Part shown: positions 1-9,049 of the stretch, in pieces
How positions within the stretch are numbered: position 1 is the stretch's first letter
Layout of the letters: each line of letters begins with the position of its first letter
Source of the DNA: Buchananella felis
GTDB lineage: Bacteria; Actinomycetota; Actinomycetes; Actinomycetales; Actinomycetaceae
Length of the DNA: 64,000 nt
NCBI RefSeq assembly: GCF_041380015.1
Contig: NZ_CP159978.1
Direction: 5' to 3' (one strand)
The notes under the pieces: model-generated
What the model was told of the DNA's origin: nothing
Database searches by the model: none
What the model saw: only the letters and a program-made list of their open reading frames with translations
Position numbers and translations under genes: made by a program

Positions 1-60
1 GGGCAGGCATGACCCTTGAGGATGAATGTGGACGACGTCTCTCCCGCCCTTCTTCCCACT

Positions 61-1212
61 CTAGGCCAGTTGCGCTAGCGGCCGCAGATTCACGGCCATC
101 GCCTCCACCGCGAGCTGTGGCGCAACGTTGGCGGCGATGCGCTGGCGCGCCTGGTTGACCGCGTCGATGCGGAAGAGTGTGCGGCGCGGGTCGCTCTCTT
201 GGGCCAGCTGCCGGACGAGGTCGGCCAGGTCGGCGTTGACCAGTTCCACACCGGCCCCTACCTGGGCGCAGTAGACGTCGCGGTAGAGGCTGAGCAGGTC
301 CACCAGCACCCGGTCCAGGGTGTCGCGCTGCATTCGGGTCTGGCGGCGTTTCTGGTCCTCCTCCAGTTGACGCACCTGGGCGCGCACGGCCGGGGTGAGG
401 CGTCCACCCTCCTCCGCGCCCAGGGTGCGCAGCAGCTCGGCCTTCTCCGCCTGGTTGCGCTCCTCAGCGCGTTCCTTAGCCTGGTTCGTGGCGAGTTCCA
501 CCAGTTCGTTGGCCGCCACCACGCAGTCGGCCACGTTCCGCACCGTCGCCGGCCCGGTCACTAGGCGACGCCGCTGTTCACGTGCCTCCGGGTCGCGCGC
601 CAGGTGGCGGGCCATACCGACATGGCACTGCGCGGCTCTAGCCGCCACGGCGGCCACCTCGGGGTCCACGCCGTCCCTTTGCACCAGTAGGGCGGCAACG
701 TCGTCCACCGGGGGCACCCGCAGGGACAGGCCGCGGCAGCGAGAGCGGATGGTGGTAATCACGTCCAGCGGGGAGGGGGCGCACAGTATCCACACGGTGC
801 GGGCGGGGGGCTCCTCGATCGCCTTGAGCAGCACGTTGGAGGTGGACTCCATCATGCGGTCGGCGTCCTCAACGATGATGACCCGCCACTTGCCCGCCGC
901 CGGGGAGCGCTGCGCCAGCGCCACCAGGGAACGCACCTCCGCAATCGAGATCGTCACCTTCTCGGTCGCCACCACCGTCACGTCCGGGTGCTTGCCTTGC
1001 ATGGAGGTGGTGCAGGCGTGGCAGCTGCCGCAGCCTGCGGGCTGCTGGTCGCACTGTAGGGCCGCCGCGAACGCGCGCGCCGCCACCGAACGCCCCGAGC
1101 CGGGCGGGCCCGTGATGAGCCAAGCGTGGGTCATGGAGCGCTGGTCGGCCACGGCACGCGAAAGCACCTCAATTGCCGGCTGCTGCCCAACCAGGGAATC
1201 CCACACGCTCAT
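61..1212 (-). CDS. holB: DNA polymerase III subunit delta'
   Basis: This is the clamp-loader subunit that, with DnaX and delta, opens the beta clamp during replication. The 383-residue protein begins with the typical VWDSLVGQ segment. It has a P-loop GPPGSGRS at about residues 35-42 and a zinc-binding cysteine cluster at C54, C61, C64 and C67. An acidic VEDADRM stretch and an SRC motif follow, as in AAA+ clamp-loader subunits. The gene lies next to tmk and topA, the usual actinobacterial neighbourhood. The 13-mer GGACGACGTTGCC falls inside the gene in the sense orientation (694-706). The assignment is secure; it differs from DnaX in its shorter length and lack of the long C-terminal tau region. 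Confidence 0.93.
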   Translation of the reverse strand: MSVWDSLVGQQPAIEVLSRAVADQRSMTHAWLITGPPGSGRSVAARAFAAALQCDQQPAGCGSCHACTTSMQGKHPDVTVVATEKVTISIAEVRSLVALAQRSPAAGKWRVIIVEDADRMMESTSNVLLKAIEEPPARTVWILCAPSPLDVITTIRSRCRGLSLRVPPVDDVAALLVQRDGVDPEVAAVAARAAQCHVGMARHLARDPEAREQRRRLVTGPATVRNVADCVVAANELVELATNQAKERAEERNQAEKAELLRTLGAEEGGRLTPAVRAQVRQLEEDQKRRQTRMQRDTLDRVLVDLLSLYRDVYCAQVGAGVELVNADLADLVRQLAQESDPRRTLFRIDAVNQARQRIAANVAPQLAVEAMAVNLRPLAQLA

Positions 1213-1618
1213 GGAATCACCCTATCCCGAGGCGCCAACATCTAGTCCCTCCGTCTGCGGGCGGTGGGGGCTCGACGGGTTGGGGTAGCGGTGGATGCGC
1301 TGCCAGTGCCTCCGTCCGCGGGCGGTGGGGGCCGACGGGAATCCGGCTCCACGGCGCAGATACCGCCCTCTGCCCTGGCGCCAGGCGCCAGACGGCAGGG
1401 CCAGGCAGCAGGAGCGGGGTAAGGGTGAGCCGGCACCAGGCCGCCCGCACAGTGCAGCGGGCGGCAGAGACTTTGCCGGGACCGAGACTCCCCCGCCCCA
1501 ACCGGGGATATCCACAAAGAGAGAAGGGGTCCGGCGAAATTTGCTCAAACATGCTATAGGCACGCACAATCACTCGCGTTGTGTTGGCGTCCCTAATTAG
1601 CGCAAGGAATGCAGCAAG
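1213..1618. other. Intergenic region with a 31-32-bp direct repeat
   Basis: This 406-base gap separates the divergently transcribed holB and HNH-nuclease genes, so both promoters should lie here. A roughly 31-bp segment beginning CCTCCGTC and ending CGACGGG occurs twice, at 1248-1279 and 1309-1339, with only a few differences. The short reading frames crossing the gap on both strands are compositionally GC-rich with no recognisable domain, and I do not call any of them. Confidence 0.6.
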
Positions 1619-2914
1619 ATGTCGAAGTTGAAGATGGCCGGGTACGCGATCCTCGGCCTGCTCACACTCGGGGCGTTCGCGGATAGTTTTGGCCTCGGAC
1701 TGGCCTTTAGTGGGCTCGTTATTGGCATCACCAGCATCTGGCACGCGGTGGCCAAGAAGTCCTTCCTGACTCCCGTGGTGGGCGGGCTAAAGCGGCCGGC
1801 TCTATCTGCGGGCCTGGTGGGCCTCGCCATGATCATCGCAGGCGGCTTTCTCGCTCCTCCCACTGCCACGCAGGCCGCTTCTGGTGAGGCGACAGCCGCG
1901 CCCCCGCCCCCTTCACCTACGCAGACCCCGAGCGCCACGCTTAGCCCCAAGCCCTCACCCACCCCCACCCCTACGCCCACTCCCACCAAGCGGGCGGCAT
2001 TGCTCGATTCGTCGGGCCAGCCGGAAACCGCCTTGAACGTGCTCGCCAAGCTGCGGATAAAGGGACGGGCACAGGCAAACGATTACGACCGCAATCTCTT
2101 TGGGCAACGCTGGCTGGACACGGACCGGAATGGCTGCGACACGCGAAATGACATTCTGCGCCGCGACCTCTCTGACCTTGTGATCAAGCCCGGCACCAAT
2201 GACTGTGTGGCGGAGAGCGGCACGCTATTCGACCCCTTCACCGGGCAAAAGATCGCCTTTGTGCGCGGGGAGGACACCTCCGAGGCCGTGCAGATCGACC
2301 ACGTGGTCGCGCTTTCCGACGCCTGGCAAAAGGGTGCACGCCAGTGGGATGACGCCCTGCGCGCCGAATTCGCTAACGATCCGCTCAACCTCCTCGCGGT
2401 CGACGGGCCTTCCAACCAGCAAAAGGGGGACGGTGACGCCGCCACCTGGCTGCCACCGAACAAGCCCTTCCGCTGCCAGTACGTGGCGCGTCAGGTGGCG
2501 GTCAAGTACAAGTACGACCTTTGGATGACCGCTGCCGAGCGCGATGCGATCGCCGCTATCCTGCAGGGCTGCCCGGAGCAGCGAATCCCGCTCGATGCCG
2601 ACCGCGCCTGGGACCCCAGCGTCATGCCCACCCCGACTCCTACCCCGGAGGAGGTGGCGGTGCCCAACGACGGCGGCGGCACCGCACCCGAAGAGCAGGG
2701 CGGCAATCCAGATTGGGGCAGCCACGAGCAGCCTGCAGAGCCCGAGCCGGTTTACGGGGAGCCCGCTCCGGAGCTGGCACCGGTGCAGGAGGACGTCTTC
2801 TACCAAAACTGCAGCGAGGCCAAGGCCGCCGGAGCCGCTCCGTTGTACCGCGGCGAACCCGGCTACCGCCCGAAGCTGGACCGCGACGGAGACGGCGTGG
2901 CCTGCGAGCGCTGA
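1619..2914 (+). CDS. Membrane-anchored or secreted HNH-family nuclease with Excalibur domain
   Basis: A 431-residue protein. Hydrophobic segments lie at about residues 8-40 and 60-80, followed by a Pro/Thr-rich stalk at about 95-123. The nuclease domain resembles the GmrSD/DUF1524 HNH class: DHVVALSDAW at about 227-236, NDPLNL at about 253-258, and SNQQKGD at about 265-271. A second proline-rich linker leads to a C-terminal Excalibur-type calcium-binding module at about 393-431, with the DxDxDGxxCE signature. The ATG at 1619 follows AAGGA at 1604-1608. The architecture suggests a nuclease displayed at or released from the cell surface. Known relatives are annotated as HNH family endonucleases; a role in nutrient DNA use or competition is inference. 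Confidence 0.85.
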   Translation: MSKLKMAGYAILGLLTLGAFADSFGLGLAFSGLVIGITSIWHAVAKKSFLTPVVGGLKRPALSAGLVGLAMIIAGGFLAPPTATQAASGEATAAPPPPSPTQTPSATLSPKPSPTPTPTPTPTKRAALLDSSGQPETALNVLAKLRIKGRAQANDYDRNLFGQRWLDTDRNGCDTRNDILRRDLSDLVIKPGTNDCVAESGTLFDPFTGQKIAFVRGEDTSEAVQIDHVVALSDAWQKGARQWDDALRAEFANDPLNLLAVDGPSNQQKGDGDAATWLPPNKPFRCQYVARQVAVKYKYDLWMTAAERDAIAAILQGCPEQRIPLDADRAWDPSVMPTPTPTPEEVAVPNDGGGTAPEEQGGNPDWGSHEQPAEPEPVYGEPAPELAPVQEDVFYQNCSEAKAAGAAPLYRGEPGYRPKLDRDGDGVACER

Positions 2915-2929
2915 CAGCGCGGGATGACG

Positions 2930-2995
2930 GCGCCCCATAAGGGCGCGCCATGACTCGAACCGAACGGTAGGGCGGACTGGATTACCAGTCCGCCC
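2930..2995. terminator. Two hairpins between convergent HNH nuclease and tmk genes
   Basis: A GCGCCC/GGGCGC hairpin (2930-2946, interior CATAA) is followed by a perfect 11-bp stem, GGGCGGACTGG with loop ATTA (2970-2995). They lie just after the HNH gene and face the end of tmk, so they can act as a shared bidirectional terminator. There is no strong T-run. A near-repeat of TTCATCYTGACGYACC follows at about 3004-3038. Confidence 0.6.
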
Positions 2996-3073
2996 CACCT
3001 GCTTCATCTTGACGTACCCGGTTTCATCCTGACGCACCGACCTGCACACCCCGACCAGCGACCCGCCGGCGGC

Positions 3074-3730
3074 CTACGCGAGCAGCTGCTGCACCCGCGC
3101 CCAGATCTGCTGCTCCAGCTCCGCCACGCCGACGCGAGCGTCCAACACCAGGTAGCGCTGCGGGGCCTGCGCGGCCAAGTCCAGGTAGCCGGCGCGCACC
3201 CGCTCGTGAAACTGAGCCGTTTCACGCTCCAGGCGGTCCTCGGCGCCCCGCCCTTCGTTGCGTCGCCGCGCTGCGGCCTCCTCCACCGGCAGGTCCAGCA
3301 GCACGGTCAGGTGCGGGGCCAGGCCGGCGGTGGCCCAGTGGGACAGCGCCGCCACCTCGTTACCGCCCAGCTGGCGCGCCGCCCCCTGGTAGGCGATGGA
3401 GGAGTCCCAGTAGCGGTCCGTGATCACTGCGGCGCCGCGCTCCAGGGCTGGACGAATCAGCTCATCGACGTGCTGGGCACGCGAGGCGGCGTAGAGCAGC
3501 GCCTCCGCGCGCGCACCCATGTCGTCGCCGTGCAGCAGCAGGTTGCGGATGGCCTCCCCCAGCGGGGTGCCGCCCGGTTCGCGGGAGGTGACTACCTCAC
3601 GCCCGGCCTCCTCTAGGCGCTGCGCCAGTGCGCGCACCTGCGTGGTCTTGCCGCTGCCGTCGCCTCCCTCGAAGGCCACGAACAACCCGCTGGCGGGCAC
3701 GACGGGAACGGGGGCAAACGGCGTGTGCAT
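3074..3730 (-). CDS. tmk: Thymidylate kinase
   Basis: The enzyme phosphorylates dTMP to dTDP in dTTP synthesis. The 218-residue protein has a P-loop EGGDGSGKTT at about residues 21-30, REPGGTP at about 50-56, the DRY motif at 105-107 and a LID segment rich in arginine at about 155-170. These are the standard Tmk landmarks and the length is normal. The extra ~14 residues ahead of the P-loop strand are mildly long, so a start a few codons later is possible. It sits between holB and topA on the same strand; the HNH gene interrupts what is often a tmk-holB pair. Confidence 0.94.
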   Translation of the reverse strand: MHTPFAPVPVVPASGLFVAFEGGDGSGKTTQVRALAQRLEEAGREVVTSREPGGTPLGEAIRNLLLHGDDMGARAEALLYAASRAQHVDELIRPALERGAAVITDRYWDSSIAYQGAARQLGGNEVAALSHWATAGLAPHLTVLLDLPVEEAAARRRNEGRGAEDRLERETAQFHERVRAGYLDLAAQAPQRYLVLDARVGVAELEQQIWARVQQLLA

Positions 3731-3870
3731 GAGCCAACCCTAGCGCCCACCGGCCTGCGGCCCGACTAACCGCCCGCACCGAACAACTCAGCCCGCGCCG
3801 GCCTCCTCCTCGGCCGCGCCGGCCGACAACTCAGCCCGCGCCGGCCTGACTAACCGCCCGCGCCGGCGTC

Positions 3871-6690
3871 CTACTCTGCCGCGTCGACCGCCTCCTTGGT
3901 CGCGGTCTTCCTAGCCGGCGCCTTGGCCGCCGTGCTCTTGGTAGCTGCGCTCTTGGCCGACGTCGCCTTCGCAGCGGGCTTCTTCGCCGCCGTCTTGGTC
4001 GTCGTCTTCTTTGCGGTCGTCTTCTTGGCGGGGGCCTTCTTGGCCGGGCCCTTTTCCCGCTTGATCTGCAGCAGTTCGAAGGCGCGCTCCTGCGTCAGCT
4101 CCGCCGGGTCCTCCCCGCGCGGCACGGTGACGTTGGTGGTGCCGTCGGTGATGTAGGGCCCAAAGCGGCCCTCCTTGACGGTGACCTTCTTGCCGCTGAC
4201 CGGGTCCTCGCCGAACTCGCGCAGCGGCGGCTTGGCGGCCCCGCGCACCCCGCGCGTCTTGGGCTGGGCGTAGATGGCGCTGGCCTGCTCCAGGGTGATG
4301 GTGAACATCTCCTCTTCGGTGGCCAGCGAGCGCGAGTCCGTGCCCTTCTTCAGGTAGGGCCCAAAGCGACCGTTCTGCGCAGTGATCTCCACGCCGTCGG
4401 TGTCCACGCCCACCACGCGCGGCAGCGACAGCAGTTTGAGTGCGTCGCCCAGCGTGACGGTGGCCAGGTCCATGCTCTTGAGCAGGGAGGCGGTGCGCGG
4501 CTTGGCGGCCGCCTTCCTGCGGGCGCCCGTCTTGGTGGCGCCGGTGGCCGACGCTGCCTCCTTAGCCGCCCCCTCCGCTTGGCCTTCCTCCGGTAGGACC
4601 TCGGTGACGTAGGGGCCGTAGCGGCCGTCCTTGGCGATGATGACGTGGCCGGTGACGGGGTCGATGCCGAGCTCGCGGCCGTCGTCGCTGGCCCGCTCGA
4701 AGAGCTCGGCCACCTTCTGGGCGGTGAGCTCGTCGGGGGCGACGTCGCTGGGCAGCGGGGCGCGGCGGCCCTCGGCGTCCTCCAGGTAGGGGCCGTAGCG
4801 GCCCACGCGCACGTTCACGCCGCCGCCCACCTCAATGGAGTTCACGGCGCGCGCGTCGATGTCCCCCAGGGACTCCACGGCGGTGCGCAGCCCAACGGCC
4901 CGCAGCCCCTCGCCCTCGCCGGAGCCAAAGAAGAAGCGGCGCAGCCAGGCCACGCGCTCGGCGTCACCGGCGGCGATGCGGTCCAGGTCGCTCTCCATGG
5001 AGGCGGTGAAGTCGTAGTCCACCAGCTCCGCCAGGTTGTCCTCCAGCAGGCGCACCACGGAGAAAGCCAGCCACGTGGGCACCAGCGCCTGCCCGCGCCG
5101 CTCCACGTAGCCACGGTCGGTGATCACGGAGATGGTGGCGGCGTAGGTGGAGGGGCGGCCGATCCCGTTGGCCTCCATGGCCTTGACCAGGCTGGCCTCG
5201 GTGTAGCGCGGCGGCGCGGAGGTCTGGTGGCCCTTCTGGTGTGCACCGGCAACGTCCAGCTCCTGGCCGGCAGCGAGCTCCGGCAGGCGCTCCTCGTCGG
5301 CCTCCTTGTAGCGTTCGGCGTCCCGGCCCTCCTCGTAGGCGGCCAGGAAGCCGCGCTGGGTGATGACCGTGCCGGCAGCACTCAGCTTCAACTGGCGCCC
5401 CGCCCCGGCCGCGTCGGTGCCGGGCGCGGTCAGCTCCACCGTGGAGGTGAAGCCCTTGGCGTCCACCATCTGGGAGGCAATGGTGCGCTTCCAGATCAGC
5501 TCGTAGAGCGCGAACTCGCTGGCATTCAGCTGCCCCCGCACCTCGGTGGGGGTGCGGAAGTTGTTGCCCGCCGGGCGGATAGCCTCGTGCGCCTCCTGCG
5601 CGCCCTTCGCCTTAGTGGCGTACACGCGCGGCGAGGCCGGAATGCTCTGCTCGCCGTACAGCTCCACGGCCTGGGCGCGCGCCGCCCGCAGCGCCTCCCC
5701 GGACAGGGCCGTGGAGTCGGTACGCATGTAGGTGATGTAACCGTTCTCGTACAGGGACTGGGCCGTGCGCATCGCGTCGCGCGAGCTCATGCGCAGCTTG
5801 CGGGAGGCCTCCTGCTGCAGCGTGGAGGTAGTAAAGGGGGCGGCCGGGCGGCGCGTGTAGGGCTTGGAGGCAACGTCGGCCACCAGCGCGCTCGCCCCAC
5901 CAAGGGAGGCGGCCAGGGCGGCAGCGTCGGCCTCCCCGAGCGCAAACACGCCGGCCTTCTGGGCGGCGCTCTTCAACTGGCCGTCGTCCCCGAAATCGCG
6001 ACCGGTGGCAACGTTCACGCCGTCCACGCTCACCAGGCGGGCGGCAAAGACCTCCCCGGCGGCGGTGGCCAGGTCTGCGGTGACGGAGTGATAGCCGGCC
6101 GGGACGAACGCCATGCGCTCACGCTCGCGCTCCACCACCAGGCGGGTGGCCACGGACTGCACGCGCCCGGCGCTCAGGCCGGTGCGCACCTTGCGCCACA
6201 GCAGCGGGGAGACCTCGAAGCCGACCAGGCGGTCCAGGATTCGGCGCGTCTCCTGCGCGTCCACCAGGTGCAGGTTCACCTCGCGCGTGTTGTCCAGCGC
6301 GTTGGTGATTGCCTCCTTGGTGATCTCGTGGAACACCATGCGCCGCACCGGCACCTTGGGCTTGAGCACCTCCAGTAGGTGCCAGGCGATCGCCTCCCCC
6401 TCGCGGTCCTCATCAGTGGCCAGGTAGAGCGCCTCGGCGTCCTTCAGGTAGCGCTTGAGCTCCGCCACCTTCTTCTTCTTGTCCGCGTCCACCACGTAAT
6501 AGGGCTCGAAGTCGTTGTCCACGTCCACGGCGAACTTGGCGTAGCCGGACTTCTTCAGGGTCTCGGGCAGGTCGCGGGGCTGGGGCAGGTCACGGATGTG
6601 ACCGATCGAGGCCTCCACCACGTAGTCATCACCCAGGAACGCGCCGATGCGCTTGGCCTTGGCGGGCGACTCCACGATGACGAGCTTCAT
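3871..6690 (-). CDS. topA: DNA topoisomerase I (type IA)
   Basis: Relaxes negatively supercoiled DNA through a 5'-phosphotyrosine intermediate. I start it at ATG 6690, giving MKLVIVESPAKAKRI, the canonical N-terminus, rather than at an upstream in-frame codon at 6738. The TOPRIM motif has E7 and D93/D95 (DEDREGEA). The catalytic tyrosine is about Y321 in GYITYMRTDS. Four repeats of a GRFGPY/GRYGPY module follow in the C-terminal half, then a Lys/Ala/Thr-rich tail of about 60 residues. Mycobacterial TopA lacks zinc fingers and carries such a basic tail, known to help strand passage; the same organisation is seen here. The toxin/immunity bank begins only about 170 bases upstream. Confidence 0.96.
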   Translation of the reverse strand: MKLVIVESPAKAKRIGAFLGDDYVVEASIGHIRDLPQPRDLPETLKKSGYAKFAVDVDNDFEPYYVVDADKKKKVAELKRYLKDAEALYLATDEDREGEAIAWHLLEVLKPKVPVRRMVFHEITKEAITNALDNTREVNLHLVDAQETRRILDRLVGFEVSPLLWRKVRTGLSAGRVQSVATRLVVERERERMAFVPAGYHSVTADLATAAGEVFAARLVSVDGVNVATGRDFGDDGQLKSAAQKAGVFALGEADAAALAASLGGASALVADVASKPYTRRPAAPFTTSTLQQEASRKLRMSSRDAMRTAQSLYENGYITYMRTDSTALSGEALRAARAQAVELYGEQSIPASPRVYATKAKGAQEAHEAIRPAGNNFRTPTEVRGQLNASEFALYELIWKRTIASQMVDAKGFTSTVELTAPGTDAAGAGRQLKLSAAGTVITQRGFLAAYEEGRDAERYKEADEERLPELAAGQELDVAGAHQKGHQTSAPPRYTEASLVKAMEANGIGRPSTYAATISVITDRGYVERRGQALVPTWLAFSVVRLLEDNLAELVDYDFTASMESDLDRIAAGDAERVAWLRRFFFGSGEGEGLRAVGLRTAVESLGDIDARAVNSIEVGGGVNVRVGRYGPYLEDAEGRRAPLPSDVAPDELTAQKVAELFERASDDGRELGIDPVTGHVIIAKDGRYGPYVTEVLPEEGQAEGAAKEAASATGATKTGARRKAAAKPRTASLLKSMDLATVTLGDALKLLSLPRVVGVDTDGVEITAQNGRFGPYLKKGTDSRSLATEEEMFTITLEQASAIYAQPKTRGVRGAAKPPLREFGEDPVSGKKVTVKEGRFGPYITDGTTNVTVPRGEDPAELTQERAFELLQIKREKGPAKKAPAKKTTAKKTTTKTAAKKPAAKATSAKSAATKSTAAKAPARKTATKEAVDAAE

Positions 6691-6857
6691 ACCTACACCT
6701 GTTTCCTGATTTGGACGGCTTCTTTTCTGAGGGTACACGGCGCGCCCGGCTGGCTTGCCACCGCAGCGCGCTTGTGGAGCGGCCTTCGGGGTGGACGACG
6801 TTGCCGCTAGGCCGGCAGCACCAGCAGGCCGTCCCGCCCACGGTAGACCTCGGCGCG

Positions 6858-7367
6858 CTACAAGCGCTCGTCCGGGTTCGGGTCTGCGCGCGGGTCAGCC
6901 AGCAGAGTCGTCTTGCCGGGAGAGTCGATGGCAACCATTAGGACTGTCGTATTTGGCGCATAGTGGATGGCCACACCGTTAGCCAAATCCCACTGGACTC
7001 TTTCTATTTCCAACGGGCTCCCCTCAACAAAAGGAGTCCCATATAATCGCGTCAACTCATCTATCAGCGAATAACTCAGCTCCAGAACGGCTTGACCGCG
7101 ACTTTGCTCATCCTCTGGGGAAACGCGAGTGGTCAGCTGGAACACAGCCGACCAAACCTCGTCGTATATCACTGTAAAAGCTGCATCGCGTTTTGTACTA
7201 TTACCTAGTCCAGTGTAATAGAAATATGGCTTTTCAAGATCTTCCACCCAGCCCAAATCCGCGCAGATGGCCCGCCCCTGTTCCGGCGTGAGCGGCCAGG
7301 ACGCTTCCGCCCACGCCCTAACCGTAGCCACACACCGCTCTAAAGACATTGCCTCGAACTCACCCAT
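6858..7367 (-). CDS. Family B immunity-like protein, copy 1 (locus 1, last gene)
   Basis: A 169-residue protein of the repeated family called B here. Its ends match the other copies (MGEFEAMSLERCV at the start, DPNPDERL at the end), while the middle third differs. From memory it resembles actinobacterial proteins catalogued as DUF6301; this was not checked. ATG 7367 is chosen because GGAGGTGA precedes it by the right distance and the same start fits every copy; a GTG two codons earlier is too close to the ribosome site. The middle section (GTPFVEGSPLEIERVQWDL) is of the same type as copies at 16792 and 17913. Position in a toxin-led array suggests immunity; function is inference. Confidence 0.8.
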   Translation of the reverse strand: MGEFEAMSLERCVATVRAWAEASWPLTPEQGRAICADLGWVEDLEKPYFYYTGLGNSTKRDAAFTVIYDEVWSAVFQLTTRVSPEDEQSRGQAVLELSYSLIDELTRLYGTPFVEGSPLEIERVQWDLANGVAIHYAPNTTVLMVAIDSPGKTTLLADPRADPNPDERL

Positions 7368-7420
7368 CAGCACTCACCTCCACACAACAGCAACTAACGC
7401 ACTCGCCGGGCGGACATGGC

Positions 7421-7915
7421 TCAAATGTCGACGCGGCGCAGCAACTCGTCGGGTGGGAGCTGGTCGTGCTCGATGTAGTCTCTAAACACCTTCGCGGCCT
7501 GCTCACCAGTGAAGACCTCCTCCGGGTGCAGACGCACCACGAACGGCTCCTCACCCCCGTTATCCCACGAAATCGTGGTCCACGCCTCCGGATCCCGCAC
7601 AGGCTCCCGCGCCACCACGTAATGCTCGAACGACTTATTCGGGTGCGTCACCCGCACCTCAACTGTCAAAGCCTCGGTAGAACCACCGCACTGCATGTAA
7701 TTACCCCGATGATACGAATTCTTACGCACATCATCCGGCTCCACACCATCCGGCCCAGCCCATGCAATCAAGGAGAACACATACTTACCATCCAGGAGCC
7801 TAGGGGAGGTAAGTGAGCGCTCAAAATCGTCAGCAAAGGTCTTTGGCGTGTCCTGAGGACTGTACGTACTGCTAGCCCCGTTCTCACCAATATAGATTGT
7901 CTCAAATCGTTTCAC
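7421..7915 (-). CDS. Family A immunity-like protein, copy 1 (locus 1)
   Basis: A 164-residue protein of the second repeated family, called A. I start it at GTG 7915 (VKRFETIY), which aligns with the ATG-K-R-F start of the copy fused to a toxin by overlap at 22502; an upstream TTG at 7927 is less likely. The family has a variable N-terminal third, a conserved core (KNSYHRGNYMQC, SFEHYVVAREPVRDP) and a constant C-terminus (HPEEVFTGEQAAKVFRDY). The C-terminal part is weakly reminiscent of Imm1-type immunity proteins, low certainty. It is followed 53 bases later by a family B gene. Role as immunity protein is inferred from position. Confidence 0.78.
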   Translation of the reverse strand: MKRFETIYIGENGASSTYSPQDTPKTFADDFERSLTSPRLLDGKYVFSLIAWAGPDGVEPDDVRKNSYHRGNYMQCGGSTEALTVEVRVTHPNKSFEHYVVAREPVRDPEAWTTISWDNGGEEPFVVRLHPEEVFTGEQAAKVFRDYIEHDQLPPDELLRRVDI

Positions 7916-7994
7916 TGTCCCACCCAATCTCGACTACCCGACTAAGACATAGCAGCGACTAGCACACCTTGACGTACGCAGGACTACCCGCGCA

Positions 7995-8504
7995 CTACAA
8001 ACGCTCGTCTGGGTTCGGATCCGCACGCGGGTCAGCCAACAGGGCTGTCCTGGCCGGGGAGTCGACAGCAACGATTAGAACCCGGGAACTTATCGCGTAA
8101 TGGATAGACACCCCACTAACCAGATTCCACTCAACTCTTTCCATACCCGAACTTGTTACTTCACGAAGAGGGTTCCCGTACAGTTGCGTCAATGCATTGG
8201 CCAGCGCGTTGCTTAGCTCCAGCACTGTCTTGCCGTTGCTTTTCTCTTCATCTGGGTCAACGCGAGTGGTCAGCTGGAACAAAAGCGACCAAATATCACC
8301 ATCGCGGACGGAAAAGTACGCATCACGTTTTGATCTATCGCCGAGCCCGACGTAAAAGAACGTCGGCTTTTCCAGATCCTCTACCCAACCCAATTTCGAA
8401 CAGATGGCCCGCCCCTGTTCCGGCGTGAGCGGCCAGGGAGCTTCCGCCCACGCCCTAACCGTAGCCACACACCGCTCTAACGACATTGCCTCAAACTCAC
8501 CCAT
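7995..8504 (-). CDS. Family B immunity-like protein, copy 2 (locus 1)
   Basis: A 169-residue B-family paralogue with the shared N-terminal segment and DPNPDERL end. Its central part (GNPLREVTSSGMERVEWNL) is a different type from copy 1 and close to the copy at 14211. The start at 8504 follows GGAGGTGA. It lies 53 bases after the A gene that overlaps toxin 1, so the A-B pair is the first immunity module of the locus. No catalytic motif or signal peptide is visible; the protein looks cytosolic and mildly acidic, as immunity proteins usually are. Confidence 0.8.
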   Translation of the reverse strand: MGEFEAMSLERCVATVRAWAEAPWPLTPEQGRAICSKLGWVEDLEKPTFFYVGLGDRSKRDAYFSVRDGDIWSLLFQLTTRVDPDEEKSNGKTVLELSNALANALTQLYGNPLREVTSSGMERVEWNLVSGVSIHYAISSRVLIVAVDSPARTALLADPRADPNPDERL

Positions 8505-8557
8505 TAGCGCTCACCTCCACACAACAGCAACTAACGCACTCGCCGGGCGGACATGGC

Positions 8558-9049
8558 TCAAATGTCGACGCGGCGCAGCAACTCGTCGGGTGGGAGCTGG
8601 TCGCGCTCGATGTAGTCTCTAAACACCTTCGCGGCCTGCTCACCGGTGAAGACCTCCTCCGGGTGCAGTCGCCAGATGCAAAGCTCTGGGCTGCCGTTGT
8701 CCCAGGTGATTGTGGTCCACACATTCGGGTCGCGTACGGGTTCGCGCGCCACCACGTAGTGCTCGAACGATCTATCCGGATGCGTCACGCGCACCTCAAC
8801 AGTCATCGCGGCATTGGAGCCTGCGCACTGCATGTAGTTATCGCGATGATATGAATTCTTACGTACCTCATCCGGTTCCATATCATCAGGTCCAGCCCAG
8901 ACAAGCATTGCGAAGATTCGTTTGCCGTTAAAGTGTCGCGACTTAAGGTCTAGCTCGAAATCGTCAGCAAATGACTTTGGCGTGTATTGGGGACTGTATG
9001 AGCCAATGGTGCCCTCCTCGCCGGTGTAAACTGCTTCAAAATGTTTCAT
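8558..9049 (-). CDS. Family A immunity-like protein overlapping toxin 1 (likely cognate immunity)
   Basis: A 163-residue A-family protein and the most divergent copy. It reads FNGKRIFAMLVWAGPDDMEP where others read LDGKYVFSLIAWAGPDGVEP, and PELCIWRLHPEE where others read EEPFVVRLHPEE. Its ATG (9049-9047) overlaps the TGA of the toxin gene (9048-9046), an ATGA arrangement that implies translational coupling. Direct coupling makes it the best candidate for the immunity protein of toxin 1. The divergence from the bank copies fits specificity for the toxin 1 C-terminus; that link is inference. Confidence 0.82.
   Translation of the reverse strand: MKHFEAVYTGEEGTIGSYSPQYTPKSFADDFELDLKSRHFNGKRIFAMLVWAGPDDMEPDEVRKNSYHRDNYMQCAGSNAAMTVEVRVTHPDRSFEHYVVAREPVRDPNVWTTITWDNGSPELCIWRLHPEEVFTGEQAAKVFRDYIERDQLPPDELLRRVDI

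Noticed and set aside
4645..6378. 577-residue forward open frame opposite topA
   Set aside because: Entirely antisense to topA with its codon pattern; a product of high GC and lack of stop codons, with no domain.
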